Assembly (NCBI GenBank): GCA_020152595.1
Contig: JAIGNY010000076.1
Location: forward strand, 7,501 to 71,500
Reading direction: 5' to 3'
Length of the DNA: 64,000 bases
Origin: Chiridota heheva
Taxonomy: Eukaryota > Echinodermata > Holothuroidea > Apodida > Chiridotidae
A program made the translations under genes and the position numbers. Under the pieces are notes generated by a model. It was not told the DNA's origin. It made no database searches and saw nothing but the letters and a program-made list of their open reading frames with translations. This document shows positions 35,070 to 47,640 of this stretch, piece after piece (the first letter of the stretch is position 1; every line of letters starts with the position of its first letter).

Positions 35070-38000
35070 TATAATATATGGACATGCAAAGCTTTAGGTT
35101 AAGAAGCATAATCTTAAAAAGATTATGTAATAAAAGTTATCAATTCTGCAAAGGCTCCAAATGTTACATTTGTAATACTATATGTATTTTAAGGTTCAGT
35201 AATTCATATTTTTATGGCTTTATATTTGGTTATATCACACATACTGCAAAAGCTTCATACGTCAATATAAATCCCTGGTAAGGGTCAACTTGATAAATAT
35301 GTCAAGAGATTTTGGTAGTGTTCCAACAATTGCACTGTAATGGTTTCTGCCAATTACCAATCATATTTTGTCATAATCGGCACGATGCAATCTAATTATT
35401 TTTTATGCCGTAGGTAGTGTTAGTGAGCATAGATAATTAATTAAAACATTAAAACCTGAAAAGCTGAGAATTAAAAAAAACAAAAATATATTCATGTTGA
35501 TGACGAAAAATGTATTTTTTCTTTTTCTTTTTAATTTGTATTTTCCTCATTATTATCTTATACATTCATGTTGATTATTATGTAACACTTCTCTACATAC
35601 GGGGGTCTACAGCATTCAATATTTCTCAAGATGATACTTGGAGAATGAATTTACATATTGAAAAAGATATTTTTATTTTTAATTAATGTCACATAAAGAG
35701 ATTAAAATTACTGGTGTTCCTCATATAAATGTACACGTTACTTTTAGTAAAGTTCAAGGTGTGGTAGCGTAATTGTAAAGTTAGTTGCCATCGATTTTGC
35801 AAACCCATTGCCATGTCAAAAATGTGTTTGTGCCAAAGTTTTCCTCATTATTGAGAATGGGATTTAACAATTTCAGTGAAGTTAACTTCTTAAAGGCAAT
35901 TAGGCCATTATATTTTGTGTATTTGTCATTGAGGACAGTAAATGGTTGTGAACCATTATTTTGTATCGACGCCAGAGGTCGAATGTGTTCTTCTCCTTCT
36001 TCACATGACGAAGCAATGCGTTCAATGGTAAACAGAACAAATTAGATTAGGGATAAGCAACCTCCTTATTTCTGTGAATATCTTAAAGTAGTATATTATA
36101 GTTAGGTTTAAGAGGTGAAAATTGAAATGAGTAAATTATTTAAAGAAACGATTGAAATTGTGGTAAAAAGGATCTGTTGGTCAGGTGATGAATTAAATTG
36201 GCCAAAGTATGATATATCTGACTTTAAGAGGTGTTTATTTGTCAGTGATTAAAAAAGTAAAAGTGGAGGAATTGTGACAAATTAAAGGTTTGTCATGCAT
36301 TTGTTAGTAGTGCCATGTATAAATGTATGTAGAAGTTTGCAGCAATAGTACACCTTTAATTTTGCAGTCTTCAGTTGAGAATCAATAAGTTGGGAAGTTT
36401 GAAGTTTAGAAGACATGAAAATGATCTTGAGGGACCATAAGGGCGTTATATAAGTTATACTATTATGTATCTTGTAAAGGTTTTTCGCAGAGTGGGTAAA
36501 ATGTAGGAAGCACGCATTTTAGGATGATTTTGAAAATGTATTATTTTCGCTATCAAGTAAAAAACGAATAGTCCAATCACGTGGTGTACATGTAGTAGAA
36601 GGTTATAGAAGTGTGGTTATAAAAATGATCAATTTTAATTTAAAAAAGCTTACGAGAAATTTATAGATAAGTCATAAGGAAGTTGGGACCACATATTTGC
36701 GACATATATCAGGGATGAATTTGTTACTTTATTTATCCTGAGGGTTTTATTTTTGGTTATCCAAAATTCCCTTTTGTTGGTTTCTTGTGATTTTCCAACA
36801 TGCTACCAGGCCCATAGGACTGGAATCTTGATGTTATTGATAGCTACTGATGAATACAAAATCCTATCCTCTTTTTAATATGCTGAATACATATCTGTAA
36901 CTTTGAGCTAATTCTTGAAAGAAATTCGTGATTCCACCCACAGCGACTACCTTGTAGGCGGTAACCTTTTTTTAGCGTGAAGTACGTACAGAATTGAGGT
37001 AACAGTTTATCGAAAGTGGGTGTGTCCCATGCAGCCAACCAAACGTGTATACTATTATTGTAGATAGCATATTTTTCAATCAGATTTATTATTTAATGGT
37101 TATAATCTATTATTTACAGTCAAAGAAATTCACCAAGTTGTTATGTGTGATTTGTGATTAACTTTTGTCTTGTAACTTTCCCTTGGAATGGTCACTCCAT
37201 GTCACTTGACAAACAAATAAAAGAAATAAAGAATTACAATGCACGGATCAGCAATACACAGGCATTTCACCGATCCCAATTACGCTGCTGATCACCCATA
37301 ATTGGCCCGCTATTATCAGCAAAGCGATTATTGTTAAAACACAATTATTTTCGAAAATATAGAGGCAGACAACATATGTATACTGTAAAGTATCATACTC
37401 TTATCTAATTTAAAACGGCCTTAAAATTCTAAAATAACCAGATAAATTAATATCAACACTCAGTCAAAGCAACATTTAAACAGTGCAATGAACGTGTTAC
37501 TTGATTGACAGCTGTTTCTGTCAAAAGTTTAGGGCAGCTCATTCATATGAAAAGCTGAATGCCAACACCTTGCAATTCCCCAGATTGCCTTGCAAAACAG
37601 TAACACAGCATGACTTTCTTTCAAAGCCAACAGTCATGTCAAATCTTACAGCATTTATCTCTAATTACAGGTGGACAGGTAGATACAGCATTGGCTATAT
37701 TGATTTCAAATTCAAATCCACTAAAAAACATGATTAAGCAACAACAAAAAAGTCATCAATATCCGGTTAAAAATTGGCCTTTTTACAGCTTTTTGTGCAA
37801 ATATGCACATTTTTGTGTTACACTTGTGATGTAGAAATGGAACATAGTCTCTATTTTCATATGCATATCCATTGTTTATTTAACCCTCTGCTATTTCTAT
37901 TTGAAAAAGGGAATAATTCTTATGAAAATAAACCAACTTCAAGCTGGAGAAGGCATTTTGAACATTTTCAAAGTCTGAAATTAGGGAAGAAAAATATAAT

Positions 38001-39161
38001 GAAAAACAAAAGCATTTTGAGGTGTTTTTCTATTCATACATCACATTTTTGTAATACTTAATACTTTGATTACTCATAACTACTCATTACTCATGCTATT
38101 TTCAAAATTCAAAGACTCTGAAATGCAGAATTTAACACCCTTTTCGTTGTGTGGTTGAACAGAAAACGCTTGTACTGTACCTGTCCAAAGACCTTTAAGA
38201 CATGAAATATCAAGAACACATCCATTACATGTACAGATCCTACAAACTATGGCATAGCTTACCCAATCTGCACTATGAACAGATCTGGTATGCTCTACTT
38301 ACAAAAGCACATGCAATTACATCCATTTCTTAATACCCAAGTTAGTCACATTACACAAGCAGACTAATCCTGGACCAACATGAGATTGGAATTTAATTTG
38401 ACATTTGTTGGTAAAGCCTACCTGATCTGTTTATATAGCAGATCAGATAGATAAAGCAATGATTATGGAATCAGCACATGCTACAGGGTCTTTGTAGAAG
38501 TTTTGTAACCAGGAAGAAAATACATAACTCGGGCCTTTCCCCACTTCCTACACTTCTAGTTGAGTCAGAATATAATTCACACAAGACTAAGGTTTTACCC
38601 TATGTGGAGAGAATGTTGGACCTCATCACCTGTGGAATGTAGAATGCCTGAAAGGGAAGTAGGGGAGAAATTTATACTTAAAGTGGTAGGGGTGTGCAAG
38701 CCCGGCCACCAATTAAAAACATACCAGCAGTATGACAGATTTTTTGGTAACTACAGTCTGAAATTATTCAATTTTGAAACCCGTAGTATGAAAGAAGTCA
38801 ATTTTGGTACTGTACCTGCATTATAAGAATTCAACGAAAATTTTGTAAGAATGGACCAACAGTACAAATTTAACAGAATAAAACCTCATTTTTTTGGGAC
38901 CTGCACTACAAAAATGATTAAAAAAAGACAATTTGTTTTACTGAAAAAAATGTATAAAAACTTAGTTCAATTTTCGTTTTTTATAGTAAAAAAAGACACC
39001 TGCACTACGAAAATGGTGCAAAAAAGGAACCTGCTCAGGCGAAACATACATGTATACATATATCTCACATACGGAAGTTCCCCCCCCTTCCCTATCCAAG
39101 TTCTGTAGTAGAATGTCAGGAAAAGGATTTAAAAATAAAGAATCTAATGAAATATACTTAC
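35070..39161 (-). other. Intron of transporter 2, remainder
   Basis: The intron spans 39161 (GTAAGT on -) to 34405, 4,757 bp. Most of this part shows no repeat or ORF of note. About 38990-39072 is an inverted match to 41508-41600 (TTCC with ATATGTATAC, GGTGCAAAAAA and TGCACTAC words). Confidence 0.5.
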
Positions 39162-40376
39162 AATTAGGAATTCCCCAATTGTTGTATTCTGCAATGGTGG
39201 TTCTGGGCTCATCAAGGCAGCAGTCATGCAGTATATTCCTGCCACAAGGCCGACAAATACAACTAAGGTTATAACCAACAAACTCTTTATTGGTTTCAGC
39301 ATGACAAGTATGGCTCCCAGAGGATTGGACATGCAGCCAAATGTGCTCGCATAGAGATATGTCTTCAGACCATATGCTCCTGCTGAAAAACTTTGGATTG
39401 AGGGCAGAACACAATTTGTGAGACTGGAAGTTAATGCAAGAGTGACAAAAATGTATACCAATTGAAGCTTAGTGTGATGCATTTTGACCGTAACACTGAT
39501 TACAGCGTCATCATTCCTTTGTGTATCTGGTACTGTGACCTCATCCTTGGGCAAAGGGTCGTACCCTGGAGAAGAGGCCTTAATGACATTTGACATTTCC
39601 TTTCCTCCTTTGTCTTTGGATAAGTGTGACTTTTTGTACGTCTTTGCATATTTATTTTGGGCAATGGGTGAAAAATTAAGAAGAACATAAGCCACAAAGC
39701 AGCTACACATCAATAGAAAAAGCACAAAGAAATACACGCTAGGCCCAAACCTCGCTGGAGTAAACTGTGGTATCCACTCCGTGCAGTTATACATAACGCC
39801 CTCTGTCTCATTGACCATAAAGAATGTACTATTGGCTATGCATGTTCCAGTATCATCTACTCCTTGTATCAAAGCAATAAGACTAGGTGTCACTCCACTC
39901 ATTGCCATCCCTATAAAGTACCACGTCACATATTTATGTTGAAATCGAGTCATGAAAGGTATGAATGCCACATTAGACGTGCATGCCATCAAAGCGAGAA
40001 AGAAGATTATTATAAAAAATGCAGTGCTGTGTAACTTGCCGTCTATACTCCAAACAGTATAATTATCCCAGAAAAATATAAGCAAAACTGTCAGAACACA
40101 ACCTGATGCAGTTATGAAGTAATTCACTGGTACTTCCAGCTGGAACCCCTTTGAAGTGAAATAATTTGCGACTGTAAAAATAACAAGGCCAACATTGGAA
40201 AGCTGTATTATGACGACCGTCCATGATGCAAAACCAAACTTTTCAGGGATTCCAAGCTCCACAAGAAGAGGAAGCTCCACCCATATGGCATTGATGGCAA
40301 TCCAAGAACCTTCCCCAAAAAACATGATGAGGGTCACTATAAACCCTTTGGAGAGGACTTCCTTCATGGTTCCCAT
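39162..40376 (-). CDS. SLC52A: Riboflavin transporter (SLC52 family), copy 2, coding exon 1
   Basis: Encodes residues 1-405 of a 482-residue multi-pass transporter, inferred to import riboflavin at the plasma membrane. The hallmark block GSWIAINAIWVELPL sits at residues 23-37, with W25, N29 and P36 kept. SWTVVIIQLSNVGLVIFT, LHSTAFF...ACTSNVAFIPFM and NCVLPSIQSFSAGAYGLKTY match copy 1 almost position for position. Hydrophobic segments number nine in this exon. The cytoplasmic-type loop (about 241-302) is basic first, then acidic, and differs most from copy 1. Sequons at N182, N189 and N197 fall in the loop after the fifth segment. ATG 40376 is the first in frame; M4 is an alternative. An acceptor (CATTCTTCTAG) lies 61 bases upstream at 40438, indicating a noncoding first exon. 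The donor is a consensus GTAAGT after ...GEFLI. Confidence 0.94.
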
Positions 40377-40545
40377 TGTGATGTCACTGAGAGCTGAGGC
40401 AAATGCTCTTCAGGTCATTTGTACTCGAGTTGTATTCCTAGAAGAATGAAAAGACAACATACTGTACTGTATATTACTGTATATTACCTCATAACCTAAC
40501 AGGATGACAGGTTAAGATGGATTGGCTGCCTCATACAACCCAAAA
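40377..40545 (-). other. 5' leader and upstream intron of transporter 2
   Basis: Bases 40437-40377 read on - are the probable leader. Upstream of them is a pyrimidine-rich acceptor. The first exon and promoter are not identifiable. Confidence 0.5.
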
Positions 40546-41520
40546 CTTACACCCATCAGTGCACCACAAGCATTGTGGTTCCAATGCTTTTTCATAAGCT
40601 CATTGATTTGCAAAATTTGTATTAATAATCATGTCATTGCATATCATTCATTATTTGTTCCATATTTATTCCTAAGCCACACCCACCATGCAGATCAATA
40701 CAAATGTTGACAACATTAGTATTTACACAATAATTACCAACACTATCATAGCAAATATGATGCAAAAACTGTTGCTCATTTATTCTATTTCAAGAATTTG
40801 TTAGTAAGCCCCGTCTACTCAATAATCTTCATGATAGCAGTACCACAACATTAAAAGATATGTACAGATCAGACCCATCTGTGTACCTGATATAGCATAA
40901 ATCTGATATAAAGCTCATGAGATTCAGTATGGTATTTATATCATTTAGCACTTTCACATTAAGCCATGCCCACCATGCATATTAATGACATCTGCTGATA
41001 ACATAGGCATGTACACAATAACCAACAAAATTAGCATACCAATATGACAAAACAAACATACAGTTTGCTCATTTTAGCTCTTTCAACATTTTCACTTTAA
41101 GCCCTGCCAACTTATTAATATGCATGACATCACTACCAAAAACAATAGGACACATCTACAGATCATGGGCAATCTGTGTAGCAAATATGACATGAATCCA
41201 GTTTACCATAATCTTGAGATACTGTAGCATGTTTACAAGGTCTTTTCTGCAAAATCAAATTAGGCCCTGCCCACTATGCATATGAATGAAATTCAACATT
41301 TTTACATCATAAACATGTACACACCAGCTAACATTACAATAATCCCAAATATGAAACAAAACAGACATGAGGTTGTTAAAATATGAACATTTCAAGAATT
41401 TTATGTTAAGCCCTGCCTACTCAATAATATGCAAGATATCAGATAAACAATAGAGCACATCTACAGACCGCGAGATATCTGTGTACCACATATGAACATA
41501 GGCACTTCCATATGTGAGGT
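40546..41520 (-). repeat. Dispersed repeat, family A (reverse copy, tandem)
   Basis: Reverse complement of the family A blocks. GCCACACCCACCATGCA recurs as GCCATGCCCACCATGCA and GCCCTGCCCACTATGCA, at roughly 300-bp spacing. TAATATGCATGACATCACTA matches the GTGATGTCATGCATATTA of 21.0 kb. The outer end carries the ACCACAAGCATTGTGGTTCC words. Confidence 0.75.
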
Positions 41521-42375
41521 ACATATACATGTGCTGCCCGAGCAGGTGCCTTTTTTTTGCACCATTTTAGTAGTGCAATTGTATTTTTTTAGTAGAAAAA
41601 ACATCATTGTTATCAAATTTATTCAGGCAAAGCATTCATTGTTTGAGTTCTTTTTAGGAAAGATTCACATTCCATCATTTTCCATTCATGGCAGAAACCA
41701 ATTGTATCATTTTTATTGATTCCAGTGAACACTTGATGTAAGTCTCTTTGAGTCCAGAAAATGGATTGTTTGAATGTTCATTCGAAGTGCAAAGGTCATT
41801 GTTCAGCACGTTTCATTGGAAAGTTTCAACTAAAGTCTTGACAACTTAGTCTTGACAGATCTCATCCTTAAACATACCCACCCTTCAATTTCTGCCCTTT
41901 CCCTGTTCCAATTAGTCCCAAATTTTAATCACTTTTCATGAAACAGTAACAAAGCCACACACAAATTTAATTAAAATCCAATCATCAGTTCTAGAGATAT
42001 CTTGATGACAGACAAACTCACCTCCTTAAAATGTCCAAACCCCTCCATTTGCATCCTTACCCTGTACCAATATGTCTCAAATTTCAAACACTTCTTCCTT
42101 AGCCAGTAACAAAATCACACATCAAATTTAATCTGAATCCAATTATCAGATCTTGAGATATCTTGATGATAGACAAACAGGACAAAACATGTCCCCACCC
42201 TCCATTTTTACCCTTCGCCTGTTTCAATATGTCTCAAATTGTTGTCACTTCTTAAGCAGTAACAAAATACAAATCCAGTCATCAGTTCTTGAGATATCCT
42301 GCTGACAAACAAACAATCAAGCAAACAGACGAAAGACTTCATCAAACAAACAAACAAACAAACAAACAAACAATG
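41521..42375 (+). repeat. Dispersed repeat, family B (copy 2)
   Basis: Matches 22070-22795 in the same orientation. Repeated GAGATATCTTGATGACAGAC sub-units give it a tandem structure of about 140 bp. It ends in a short (CAAA)n run near 42340-42372. Family A beside it is reversed relative to the 20.8-22.8 kb arrangement. Confidence 0.75.
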
Positions 42376-43013
42376 AGGGTTGGGTGAATTTTGATGAGGT
42401 CATTATTAAAATTTTATAAGATAATTCAGAACAAATTACAATAATTTAATATACCAGAATATACCTTGGTATTCTAGTATTTAAAAGTTTTCAGTTCTCT
42501 ACTGGCAATAATAAAGAAAATATTTCATTTAAAAGGGGCACCTCAATTCAAAGAATAGTTAAAAAAAAGCCATTTTCTTGGATTTTGTGGATTTTTAGAT
42601 ATAACTATAACTTGTTATTAGGGTGAGTTACTGACAACATTTCAGACATGTGAATTCTCGGCAAAATTCAAAATGGCCGCCATTTGTGATATCATGACTT
42701 CATTTTGCCAATTTCTAAGGGTCGATATCTCTGCAAGCGATTAATATGTTTGGCTAATATTTTGCAGGACTTCTAACCATGGTACCATACCATGTAACTT
42801 TACACCAAATTTGAACAAAATCTGAGGTGGTGGGTGTCAAAATCAACTTTTGGTAGCATATAGTTATGCTGGCATGTATGGATGTATGTATGTATGTTTA
42901 CCTGTGTGGCCACTCTCAGCAAGGATGGCCTAAGGATAGGAGGTTCAAAAACACTTAGAGTAACAAAGTATGAAATGTCAATAGTTTGATGAATTCCACC
43001 TGAAGTCATCTAT
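42376..43013. other. No gene recognised
   Basis: No supported ORF, RNA or repeat match. Confidence 0.4.
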
Positions 43014-44340
43014 CCCCCTCCAACGCTATCCATTCATTCCTCCCTGATAACATCCTTCCCTCCCTCCCCCACGCCAACCATCTATCCCTCCCTCCACAAT
43101 GCCATCCCTCCCTCCACAATGCCATTCCTCCCTCCGCAAAGCCATCCATCCCTCACCGATGCCATCCATCCCTCACCAATGCCATCCATCCATCCCTCCC
43201 CCGATGCCATCCACCCTTTCTCCTTCCCCAATGCATCCACCCATTCCCTCATTGATGCCATCCATCCCACCCTCCCTAATGCTATCCATCCTACCCCTAA
43301 TGGCATCCATCCCTACCTCCCGATGACATCCTTCCCCAATGTCATTTATCCATCCCTCATGTCATCATCCCTTCCTAAAGTTATCCATCCCTCACTCCTT
43401 GATGCCATCCCTCCCTCCCTCTCTGATGCCATCCATCCCTCCCTCTCTCCCAGATGCCATCCACCCCTCCCTCCCTGATGCCATCCATCCTTCCTGATGC
43501 CATCCATTCCTCCCTGATGCCATCCATCCCTCCTCTCTGATGCCATCCATTCTTCCCTTCCCTCTCTAATGCCATCCATCCTTCCCTTCCCTTCATAATG
43601 CCATCCATCCATCCCTCCCTCCATGATGCCATCCATCCCTCCTCCCTCCATGATGCCATCCATCCCACCCTCCTCCATGATGCCATCCATCCCACCCTCC
43701 CTCCATCCCTCCCTCCCCAATCCATCCTTCCCTCTCTGATGGCATCTAATGCCATCCATCCCTCCCTCCCCCAATGCCATCTATCTCTCCCCCCCCACCC
43801 CATCCATCCCTCCCTAATACCATCTAACCTCCCCCGCTGCTGCCATCCATCCCTCCTCTTTGCTATTGCCATCCCTTCCTCCCTCCCTGATGCCATCCAT
43901 CCCTCCCTAATGCCATCCATCCCTCCCCGATGCCATCCATCCCTCCCTCCACAATACCATCCATCCTTCTCTAAAGCCATCCATCCCTCCTGCCCTGATG
44001 CTATCCTTCCCACCCTCCCCGATGCCATCAATCCACCATCCTCCCCTGTTGATGCCATCTATCCCCTCCTCCCTAATACCATCCATCCCTCTCCTCCTCG
44101 ATGCCATTAATCCATTCCTTCCATAAGCCATCCATTCCTCCCCTCCCCGAAGCTCTCCATCCATCCTCCCCATTGTCATCCATCACAGAGTCTCTACCCG
44201 ATGCCATTTATCCATCATCATCCCCTCTTAATGCCATTTATCTCTCCCTCCCTGATGCCATCTATTCCTCCCTCCCTGATGCCATCCATCTCCCTCCCTG
44301 ATGCCATCCATCTCCGTCCCCAATGCCATCCCTCCCATAT
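43014..44340 (+). repeat. ATGCCATCCATCCCTCC minisatellite
   Basis: About 1.3 kb of imperfect 17-24 bp units built from GATGCCATCCATCCCTCCCT. One strand is almost pure pyrimidine between the ATG words. Frames of up to 225 codons (DAIHPS on +, DGIREGW on -) are artefacts of this array. Confidence 0.95.
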
Positions 44341-44787
44341 GTAATTGCCATCTTACATGTCGTTCCTCGTTCTTTGAGATCCTTCTTCAAGTTCTAAATT
44401 CCAAGTGCAAATTCTAATAGTGCAATGAACATTTCTTAAATTAGTCAAAGAAGCACATGTCATTGTTGATTGAATGCAAAAAATTCCTGATTAAACAACT
44501 GGCCACTTGTAGTACATTGGTAGAAGTTTTCTGTGTACTTGGAAAAATGAAAAGAGTAATCAATGGTCTATGTCCCTTTTTAAATGTGAATTGCATACTA
44601 TGTTTGTTTGTTTGTGCTCATATATAAATAAAAGTCAGTTCATACAACAACTCTATGCAAATTTGCAGTCAACTTTAATAATTAGGGCAGAGTCTAATAA
44701 TTTCCACTAAAAAATCTTTAAAACAATATTCCAGAATTTTTTAACATTTCAGTTCTTTTTCATTTGTTATTTTTGTTACCATCTATG
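44341..44787. other. No gene recognised
   Basis: AT-rich. Nothing supported. Confidence 0.4.
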
Positions 44788-46425
44788 ATGGCGATTCTTA
44801 ATTAAAAATCTGGACCACCAGACAATCCAAATCGGCCCACAAACAAGTTAATATATAATGCAATACAGCTAGTGCATTGCATGTAAGATCATTCCGAATA
44901 AAATCAGTAAAAATTGCAAAATACTCGTTTATTATCTTTTTTCCTATGCAAATTAACTCATTAAAACATCGCGGCTTATCAAATAAAATGTTATCTTTAG
45001 TTCCGCTATCAATTGGGACTATACATTGGGCTCGCAATTTGTCAAAGGAAGGTGGATAAGAAAACCGCCAACATCTGGCATACATCCTTCTAATCGCGCA
45101 CGTTCTCAACTTGTTTGTATTCAAGGATTGTTTTGACGGGTTTTGTTTGTCACATTGTGTTGGACTTGATATTTTTGGATTCTTAAATCGCGCCCTCTAT
45201 TTTCTGTGATTGACTTACCGTTATGTTGATTATCTAGTTTGCAACGTTTACAGCCATTTCATGGATCATTGTTTATAACCCAGATCTTTATGATGTTTTT
45301 GTCTTAAAAATCTACAGTCTGTGAGTATTTATTTGAATGTTGTATTCATTGTTTAGTTTAGGCTGACCAAATTACTGCTATTTCAGACTTTTTGTGCTTG
45401 CACTATTATTTTGTCAGTCAGCATTGTTTTGTATCGGCAAAAGCTTGTCGGGGTTTCTGAACAGCGGGTCTTTCAGTCTACACGTTCATATCTTCAATAC
45501 CAGTCAAATTTGGGGTGATTGTATTTCATTGTTATGGCCTTACCCCTTGACCCAGTTGATTATTGTGATTCTTGTTAACCACTATGTATATTATATATTA
45601 CCTTAGATGTCGTATACCTTTATGTTGTAAGTATAGATGTATAATTAGTATTGTAAGGTATATGTATGTTATTGTTTTATTGTATTCACATACTTGCAAC
45701 TTGAGTCTGCCTATGGATTGAGGTTGTCTCATTTGACTCCAGAGTTTACCATGGTGGGTTGCCTGCACCGTCGTGGTTGCTTTCCATGATCTTTTCCGTT
45801 ACCTTGCTGTGACCTTGTCCAAGGTCATTGGTATTTGTGACGGTTGCACACTTGTTGATGTCACGTGCTCACCTGCTTATGTTCGGGCATATGTTTAGGT
45901 GTGCGTACGTTTACCGTAAGCAAGATTATTGAAGCCTTAACCACTTGCCACTGATTTTATGTTATGCTCATTTCATACACTTGGTGTGACACTTGATTTA
46001 TACCTTTTTTCTCTCTTATCTTTTTATTCTCAGTTTTACCGCATATTTACTTCTCAGGTTTGACCCGCAAGTGACAATAAATTGTATGGAACAATCGCAA
46101 TTATTTTTGTGTGTCAGACTTTTAGTAACGGATTATTGGCGATTTTGCCAAAATCAGCGGTTGCACATCACACGCCTCCCAGAGCAAGGGCAACCTAATA
46201 TGATATCATTATTTGCTTGGCCTGGCATAGCTACGATCTTATTATTAATGCCCCTATGATAGCATTCTGAAAGAAAAGGGCTTGCACACTTAATGACCAA
46301 TGTTTACGTAGCGTGAGGACAGCACACACATGACACTGGTTTTGCCACGCGATTGGCCCACGGCCTGAAACTGTTGTGAAATGATAGCCCTTCGAAAAAT
46401 TTAATTAAGAACCCTTGATCTATGG
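44788..46425. mobile_element. Dispersed element, family G (copy 2, carrying a solo LTR)
   Basis: Block-by-block match to 30331-31195. The left end GGCGATTCTTAATTAAAAAT and the reverse complement of the right end (GGGTTCTTAATTAAATTTT) form imperfect inverted repeats, so family G is probably a nonautonomous DNA element. It is interrupted at 45156-46326. Confidence 0.8.
45151..46331 (+). mobile_element. Solo LTR (1,171 bp) with 5-bp target duplication
   Basis: 45156-46326 begins TGTGTTGGAC and ends GACAGCACA, so it has TG...CA ends with a TGTGYTG inverted match. It is flanked by CACAT at 45151-45155 and 46327-46331. Copy 1 of family G (near 31095-31105) has this site with a single CACAT and unbroken flanks (TTTTGTTTGTCACAT then GAC), an empty-site comparison inside the window. 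An AATAAA at 46076 suggests + orientation. No gag or pol remains, as expected after LTR-LTR recombination. The superfamily is unknown. Confidence 0.85.
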
Positions 46426-46646
46426 GTATCACACTGCAAATTTTAATTCAGACATTATGCACATTCTATTTATTGAACTTTTGAATAATGTACATTTTCA
46501 AATGACGACAAGCTTTTTATAGACCTTACTCCCCCCAAAACTTTAACCAAGGCCGTGGCAGACGCGGATATGGACGCCAACGTGAGTAGAATAGATCCTA
46601 CTATTCTTCGAATAGTTGAAATAAAAATGAGAACACTTTAATTTTA

Positions 46647-47640
46647 CCTTGTAGAATAGTCAAGAAGCTATAAAGGTATTCTTCCAACTGTCCCCTTTCT
46701 AATATGTAGCTATGCACAAAAGGGGACAATTGGAAGAGTACCAACATAGCTTCTTAAATACTCGACAAGGTTTTAATTTCCATTTACAAAAATACCTTGC
46801 CGGATTTTCAAAAAGCTATATAGGTACTCTTCCAAGTGTCTCCTTTTGTACATGGCTACATAAAGGGGACGGTTTAAGATAACAAATAGGTACTCTTCTA
46901 ATTGCCCTCTTTCTAATATGTAGCTATGCACAAAAGGGGACGGTTGGAAGAGTACCTATATTGCTTCTTTCCTATTACAAATGCTTTCCTAATCTATTTG
47001 TTTAGTCATTTATCTATTTACAAGGTATAGACAAGCTAAATTGCGTGGCAATTGAAGTTAGTGAGGGGATTCAGGGGTTAATGGAATTACACTTTTGATA
47101 ACGCTGATTATTCAGATATGGAAAGGGGACGGCTCCCACATTTGCGTAGAGGAGTAAATAGATAGGGGACAGCTTCAATCGTCCCCTTCTTAACATGTTC
47201 CTATGAACAAAAGGAAACGGTTGGAAGAGCTCCAATTTAGATTTTTGAATATCAAACAATTACTATCAGACTAAACGATATCCTATCTATACTTGTCTAT
47301 AAATTTACAAGGTAAAGACAAGCTAAAGACGGCTTGTGCGGTCATTGAAGTTAGAGAGGGGAATTTTACTTCTGATTACGCTGATTACAGATATGGAAAG
47401 GGGTGGCTCCCACTGTCCCCTTCTGTACACATGTCCTTCCTAGAAAAGGGATGGCTTCAACCACTATATGCAAAAATAAGTGTATAGTGTAAGAAATCTT
47501 AGATGTACTGTTAATTATAAAAATTGTAAGAATAGTAGAATGTAGAATAGTCAAGAAGCTATATAGGTACTCTTCTAACTGCCCCCTTTCTAATATGTAG
47601 CTATGCATAATGGGACGGTTGAAAGAGTACTACAGGGCTC
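46647..47640. repeat. Palindromic tandem repeats (ACCTTG...CAAGGT)
   Basis: The clearest unit, 46647-46770, is a 124-bp imperfect hairpin. Its left arm has AGAATAGTCAAGAAGCTATA and CTTCCAACTGTCCCCTTT; its right arm has AAAGGGGACAATTGGAAGAG and ends ACTCGACAAGGT. Partial or variant units follow at 46790-46870, 46880-46985 and from 47530. Between them, about 47020-47230 is duplicated at 47303-47470. Confidence 0.8.

Noticed and set aside
39484-39690. Plus-strand frames opposite transporter 2 exon 1
   Set aside because: Shadows of the conserved minus-strand coding exon.
43082-44179. DGIREGW and DAIHPS frames of up to 225 codons
   Set aside because: Products of the ATGCCATCC minisatellite; no start context, domain or splice support.
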